Assembly: GCA_027487775.1 (NCBI GenBank)
Contig: JAIYCY010000025.1
Span: forward strand, 211,692-275,691
Reading direction: 5' to 3'
Length of the DNA: 64,000 bases
Source of the DNA: Planctomycetaceae bacterium
Lineage (GTDB): Bacteria > Planctomycetota > Phycisphaerae > Tepidisphaerales > Tepidisphaeraceae
The notes beneath the pieces are model-generated. The model was not told the origin of the DNA, made no database searches, and was given only the letters and a program-made list of their open reading frames with translations. Made by a program: the position numbers and the translations under genes. Positions 60,781-64,000 of the stretch are shown piece after piece. Position 1 is the first letter of the stretch; each line of letters begins with the position of its first letter.

Positions 60781-61767
60781 GTGACCGACCAACCGCCCGC
60801 ATCCGCCAAAAAGTCAGCCTTTGCAATCCATCGATCGCTCGCGTCGCGTTGCGTGACCAAAGGGTTATCGCTCCTTGCGGTGGGCGTGATGTTCGCAGGG
60901 ACGGCCCGCGGTCAGTCGGAGAACCCCGAACCCTCCGATAACGCTCCATCGTCAACACCATCACGCACCCGCGAAAAGGCTGAAGATCCGCTGACCATTG
61001 CGATCCGTGCCCTTCAGCAGGAAACGCGTCAGGCGACACGACAAAAGCAGCCATTTCCGCGCTCGACGAGCGATTACTTTTCCAGCGCCCCGCAAAAGCC
61101 CGAGGTGGCGGACATTCTTCGCGCACTCGGCCGCCGGCTTGGCAATACTCCGCCCGCCGACGCTTACATCAAATGGCAACTTCTCTCGGCCCTTCCCGAC
61201 TCACTCGATGACAAGCAATCGCTGCGGCTCGCCGAGCTGCTCGTCACGGCGCCTGCGCCCGCGCCGCTTCCCGGCATCACGCCCGAGGAGAAGCGCGACC
61301 TCGATCGAGAGTTGCGAAAGCTCACCAAAGAGACCTACCTCGACTTCAACACACAATGGGCCGGCCACGTCGTCAAGGCCGGCGAAGTGAACACGCACAT
61401 CCTCGCCTACCGCGACGCACTGGCGATGCGGCTGCCCAGTCAGCCGATTGCCATTCGTGCGCGTCTTGAGGACCTGCAGGCACGCGTCAACGCCGGCGTG
61501 AATCTCGGCAGAGCGCCAGACCAGGTCTTCGCGCAGGCACGAACATGGGCCATCCTCGCCAACAGCGCCGACATCGAACAACTCATCCCGCACATCGACG
61601 AATTCGCCCGCCGACCATTTCAGACCGCCTATGACGTTGTCGAAATCAAGAACGACGCCCTCGTCTGGAAAACTCGCAAACTCAACCTCGACACCAGAAA
61701 GCTGCAAACACTCGCCCAAGACCTCCGCGAACAGGCCAAGCAGAACAAACTGCTCGAAGCCCGTTAG
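60781..61767 (+). CDS. Exported hypothetical protein
   Basis: About 328 residues from a GTG at 60781, with a GGAGG six bases upstream. The N-terminus has a basic region then a hydrophobic segment (VTKGLSLLAVGVMFAGTARG) that looks like a signal peptide cleaved before QSENPEPSDN. The mature part is charged and helical (IRALQQETRQATRQKQPFPR; ELRKLTKETYLDFN; VEIKNDALVWKTRKLNL). No domain recognised. Divergent from ubiX. Confidence 0.65.
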   Translation: MTDQPPASAKKSAFAIHRSLASRCVTKGLSLLAVGVMFAGTARGQSENPEPSDNAPSSTPSRTREKAEDPLTIAIRALQQETRQATRQKQPFPRSTSDYFSSAPQKPEVADILRALGRRLGNTPPADAYIKWQLLSALPDSLDDKQSLRLAELLVTAPAPAPLPGITPEEKRDLDRELRKLTKETYLDFNTQWAGHVVKAGEVNTHILAYRDALAMRLPSQPIAIRARLEDLQARVNAGVNLGRAPDQVFAQARTWAILANSADIEQLIPHIDEFARRPFQTAYDVVEIKNDALVWKTRKLNLDTRKLQTLAQDLREQAKQNKLLEAR

Positions 61768-61885
61768 GCCTCGCCAGACGCGAGAGATCAGAACAGCGGC
61801 ATGATGCGTTTCCGAGCCGTGATCACCTCACGACCGCCTGGGACGTGGGTCGGATCGATTCAATTCGTTCAACGCTTCCGATGGT

Positions 61886-62929
61886 TCACAGTCGCGTCCA
61901 GTCCAGCACCACTTTCCCGCTCGATCCTCCGATCATCGCGTGAAATCCTTCCTCGTAATCCACCGCATCGAATCGGTGCGTGATCACAGGCTTCAGATCA
62001 AGTCCGCCCTGCAGGAGCACCGTCATCTTGTACCAGGTCTCGTACATCTCACGCCCATACACCCCGCGGATTGTCAGCATGTTGAAGACGATCGGGTTGA
62101 AATCCACCGCGATCGCCCGCGACGGAATCCCGAGCATGGCCAGCTTTCCGCCGTGGCAGAGATTCTCGATCTGATCCCTGAACGCCGACTCCTGCCCACT
62201 CATTTCGAGCCCGACATCAAATCCTTCGTGCATCCCCAGTTCCCTTTGGACATCGGACAATTTTTCATCCTTGACGTTCACGGCACGGCTTGCTCCGAGT
62301 TTTTTTGCAAGCGCGAGCCGGAACGGATTCACATCCGTGACAACAACGTGCCGCGCCCCCGCGTACCGCGCCACCGCCGCCGCCATGCATCCGATCGGGC
62401 CCGCGCCGGTGATCAGCACATCCTCGCCCAGCAGATCAAACTGCAGGGCCGTATGCACCGCATTACCGAACGGATCAAAGATCGACGCAACCTCCAGATC
62501 CACATTCTGCGCGTGATGCCACAGGTTGGTCATCGGCACACTGATATACTCCGCGAACGCGCCCGGGCGATTCACGCCAATCCCGCGGGTCTCCCGACAA
62601 AGGTGCCTCCGACCGGCCATGCAATTCCGACAACGACCACACACCACATGCCCTTCTCCACTGACGAGTTCACCGGCATGAAAGTCATTGACGTTGGCTC
62701 CCACCCGCACGACCTCGCCGACGAACTCATGCCCCACCACCATCGGCACAGGGATCGTTCGCCGCGCCCAATCATCCCACTGGTAGATATGCACGTCCGT
62801 CCCGCATATCCCCGTCTTCAGCACGCGCACCAGCACATCGTTGATCCCGATCTCCGGCACCGGCATCTCGCGCATCCATAATCCACGCTCCGACTCAGCC
62901 TTCACAAGCGCACGCATCGTGTGTCCCAT
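61886..62929 (-). CDS. tdh: L-threonine 3-dehydrogenase
   Basis: 347 residues, zinc-dependent medium-chain dehydrogenase. Zinc ligands: [28 protein letters not shown] and the four-Cys structural site [20 protein letters not shown]. The Rossmann fold shows [20 protein letters not shown]. The [18 protein letters not shown] end is typical of Tdh. It turns threonine into 2-amino-3-ketobutyrate. The usual partner kbl is not adjacent here. Confidence 0.93.
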   Translation of the reverse strand: MGHTMRALVKAESERGLWMREMPVPEIGINDVLVRVLKTGICGTDVHIYQWDDWARRTIPVPMVVGHEFVGEVVRVGANVNDFHAGELVSGEGHVVCGRCRNCMAGRRHLCRETRGIGVNRPGAFAEYISVPMTNLWHHAQNVDLEVASIFDPFGNAVHTALQFDLLGEDVLITGAGPIGCMAAAVARYAGARHVVVTDVNPFRLALAKKLGASRAVNVKDEKLSDVQRELGMHEGFDVGLEMSGQESAFRDQIENLCHGGKLAMLGIPSRAIAVDFNPIVFNMLTIRGVYGREMYETWYKMTVLLQGGLDLKPVITHRFDAVDYEEGFHAMIGGSSGKVVLDWTRL

Positions 62930-63154
62930 CCTCGCATCCTACCCGCACATCCTCACCCGGCAGAATTCGTCCGCCCGTCCGCGAGACCGCTCCATGATCG
63001 TGCCACAGACGGACGTAAAGTCGCGGAAAACAGAGCATCCGTGTGCTTCACGTCCTTTCATGCGAAGTCCTCAACCCCAACCCACCTCAACCATCGCCCA
63101 GGCTCGATCATGAATTGGCTCAAGTTTGGACGACGGCCCGTCCGATAATGGACT

Positions 63155-64000
63155 GTGGAGCCAGAGTCCGCCGATCCATCGACTGCTGCCGCCGAGCCAT
63201 CTCGTGCGCCCCAGGCCAGCGCCTTTTCCCCCGCACGGGCGTGCGTTGTCTTTGTCGTGATCGCCCTGTTGCTACTCGCGCTGCTCGGCAGGGTCGTGCA
63301 TCTTCAGACAGAGGTCCGCGATCGGATCGCCGCCCGACTCGAACGCCAGCAGCACTTTAATCAGACACTACCCGCCCGCCGCGGGAGTATTTTTGACTCG
63401 ACCGGTCAGCTTCTCGCCGGCAGCGTGCAGAGTTCGGTTTTGTTTGTCGATCCGAAGTTTCTCATCGATCAGTACGACTTGCGTCGTGAAGGCGCGGTGG
63501 CCATCGAGCGCGACCTCGCGAGGCTCTCTACGATTCTTGATCTCGAGCCGTTCGCGCTGCTGCAGCGGATCAGCGAGAAGTACCCGGCCCGCTATCTGGA
63601 ATTGGCCAGCGATCTCGATGAACAAACGATCCAGGCCGTGCGAAGCATTCGCATGCCCGGCGTCGGCGTTCAGCCGCGATCGATGCGGATCTATCCCATG
63701 GGCTCACGCGCCGCACACGTGCTGGGTGGAGTCGGTCGCAATGGCCACGGGATTGAAGGTGTCGAGCTTGCCTTGGATGAGCTTCTTTCGGGTAGCGATG
63801 GCGCGGTTCGGATGGCCAAGGACGCGCGTCGCCGCGCAATCGATGCCCAGCTCGACGACTACTCGCCACCCGCGCACGGTCGGCATGTTGTTCTGACGAT
63901 CGACGCGCGGATTCAAGCACTCGTCGAGCGTGAACTCCGCAACACGGTCGATCGCTTTCGGGCCAGCGGCGGAGAGGTCGTCGTGCTCGATCCGCAGACG
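63155..64000 (+). CDS. Penicillin-binding protein (FtsI/PBP2-type), 5' part
   Basis: 282 codons seen; the gene continues past the right edge. After a GTG start (63155; an in-frame TAA sits nine bases upstream) come a Pro/Ala/Ser-rich N-terminus, one transmembrane helix (VVFVVIALLLLALLGRVVHL), and the class B PBP pattern LPARRGSIFDSTGQLLAGSV, then GVGRNGHGIEGVELALDELL and VVLTIDARIQALVERE. Class B PBPs crosslink peptidoglycan in division or elongation. The transpeptidase SxxK would lie beyond the window, so FtsI versus PBP2 is undecided. No dcw genes are visible upstream. Confidence 0.85.
   Translation, partial: MEPESADPSTAAAEPSRAPQASAFSPARACVVFVVIALLLLALLGRVVHLQTEVRDRIAARLERQQHFNQTLPARRGSIFDSTGQLLAGSVQSSVLFVDPKFLIDQYDLRREGAVAIERDLARLSTILDLEPFALLQRISEKYPARYLELASDLDEQTIQAVRSIRMPGVGVQPRSMRIYPMGSRAAHVLGGVGRNGHGIEGVELALDELLSGSDGAVRMAKDARRRAIDAQLDDYSPPAHGRHVVLTIDARIQALVERELRNTVDRFRASGGEVVVLDPQT

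Noticed and set aside
63110..63148. 12-codon leader peptide (MNWLKFGRRPVR) before the PBP gene
   Set aside because: An ATG and stop frame it, but there is no Shine-Dalgarno, hairpin or codon pattern to support an attenuator.

Overview
The window looks like chromosomal DNA of a Planctomycetota bacterium, most likely of the class Phycisphaerae. This is an inference from several signs: two PEP-CTERM surface proteins, one with repeats like the autotransporter-associated beta-strand type; an rpoB-rpoC block followed by a TPR protein carrying two copies of the RNA polymerase alpha C-terminal domain; many GTG/TTG starts, several with clear Shine-Dalgarno sequences; high GC; and solitary tRNAs with no rRNA operon. 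Housekeeping genes sit in short clusters on both strands. No CRISPR array, rRNA, transposase or integrase was seen.

Layout. 0-6.6 kb: a PEP-CTERM protein, then a LacI-type regulator divergent from a three-gene carbohydrate cluster (GH130 enzyme, six-hairpin glycosidase-like protein, beta-helix protein). A 13-bp palindrome lies between the -35 and -10 of the regulator's predicted promoter. 6.6-8.2 kb: two truncated, probably frameshifted gene remnants meet head to head. 8.4-10.3 kb: initiator tRNA and a ComM-type ATPase. 10.5-22.5 kb (minus): accD, an M42 peptidase, the TPR/alpha-CTD protein, rpoC, rpoB and a long rpoB leader with a 15-bp tandem array. 22.7-26.6 kb: scpA, tmRNA, an AT-richer SMI1/KNR4-type protein, a repeat-rich gap and a VapBC-type pair. 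26.7-32.5 kb: a GH35 beta-galactosidase and glpK-glpD. 32.6-37.7 kb (minus): an AIM24 protein with a GYF-like domain, an ABC-F ATPase, a phosphohexomutase and a STAS protein. 37.9-47.8 kb: mfd, a Fur-like regulator without the usual zinc cysteines, an MFS nucleoside-type transporter, a 902-residue PEP-CTERM protein and a class V aminotransferase. 48-51.8 kb: rpmF-plsX-fabH-fabD. 51.9-58.9 kb: a UbiA prenyltransferase with an N-terminal minisatellite, a small protein resembling two fused CsrA units, a SirB1-type protein, tRNA-Ile, a PilZ protein, a 652-residue unknown coupled to a small membrane protein, and two small hypotheticals. 59-64 kb: queA, ubiX, an exported hypothetical, tdh, and the 5' part of a penicillin-binding protein that runs off the right edge.

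How the genes work together. The LacI/GH cluster and the GH35 gene suggest growth on plant or algal glycans. The rpmF-plsX-fabH-fabD block is a classic lipid-initiation cluster. glpK-glpD feeds glycerol into glycolysis and the quinone pool. UbiA and UbiX homologues fit quinone biosynthesis, either ubiquinone-like or futalosine-type. The rpoBC block with an extra alpha-CTD protein, the double CsrA-like protein and the 652-residue/membrane-protein pair are the least ordinary loci. All functional statements come from motifs and overall resemblance read by eye; no database search was run.
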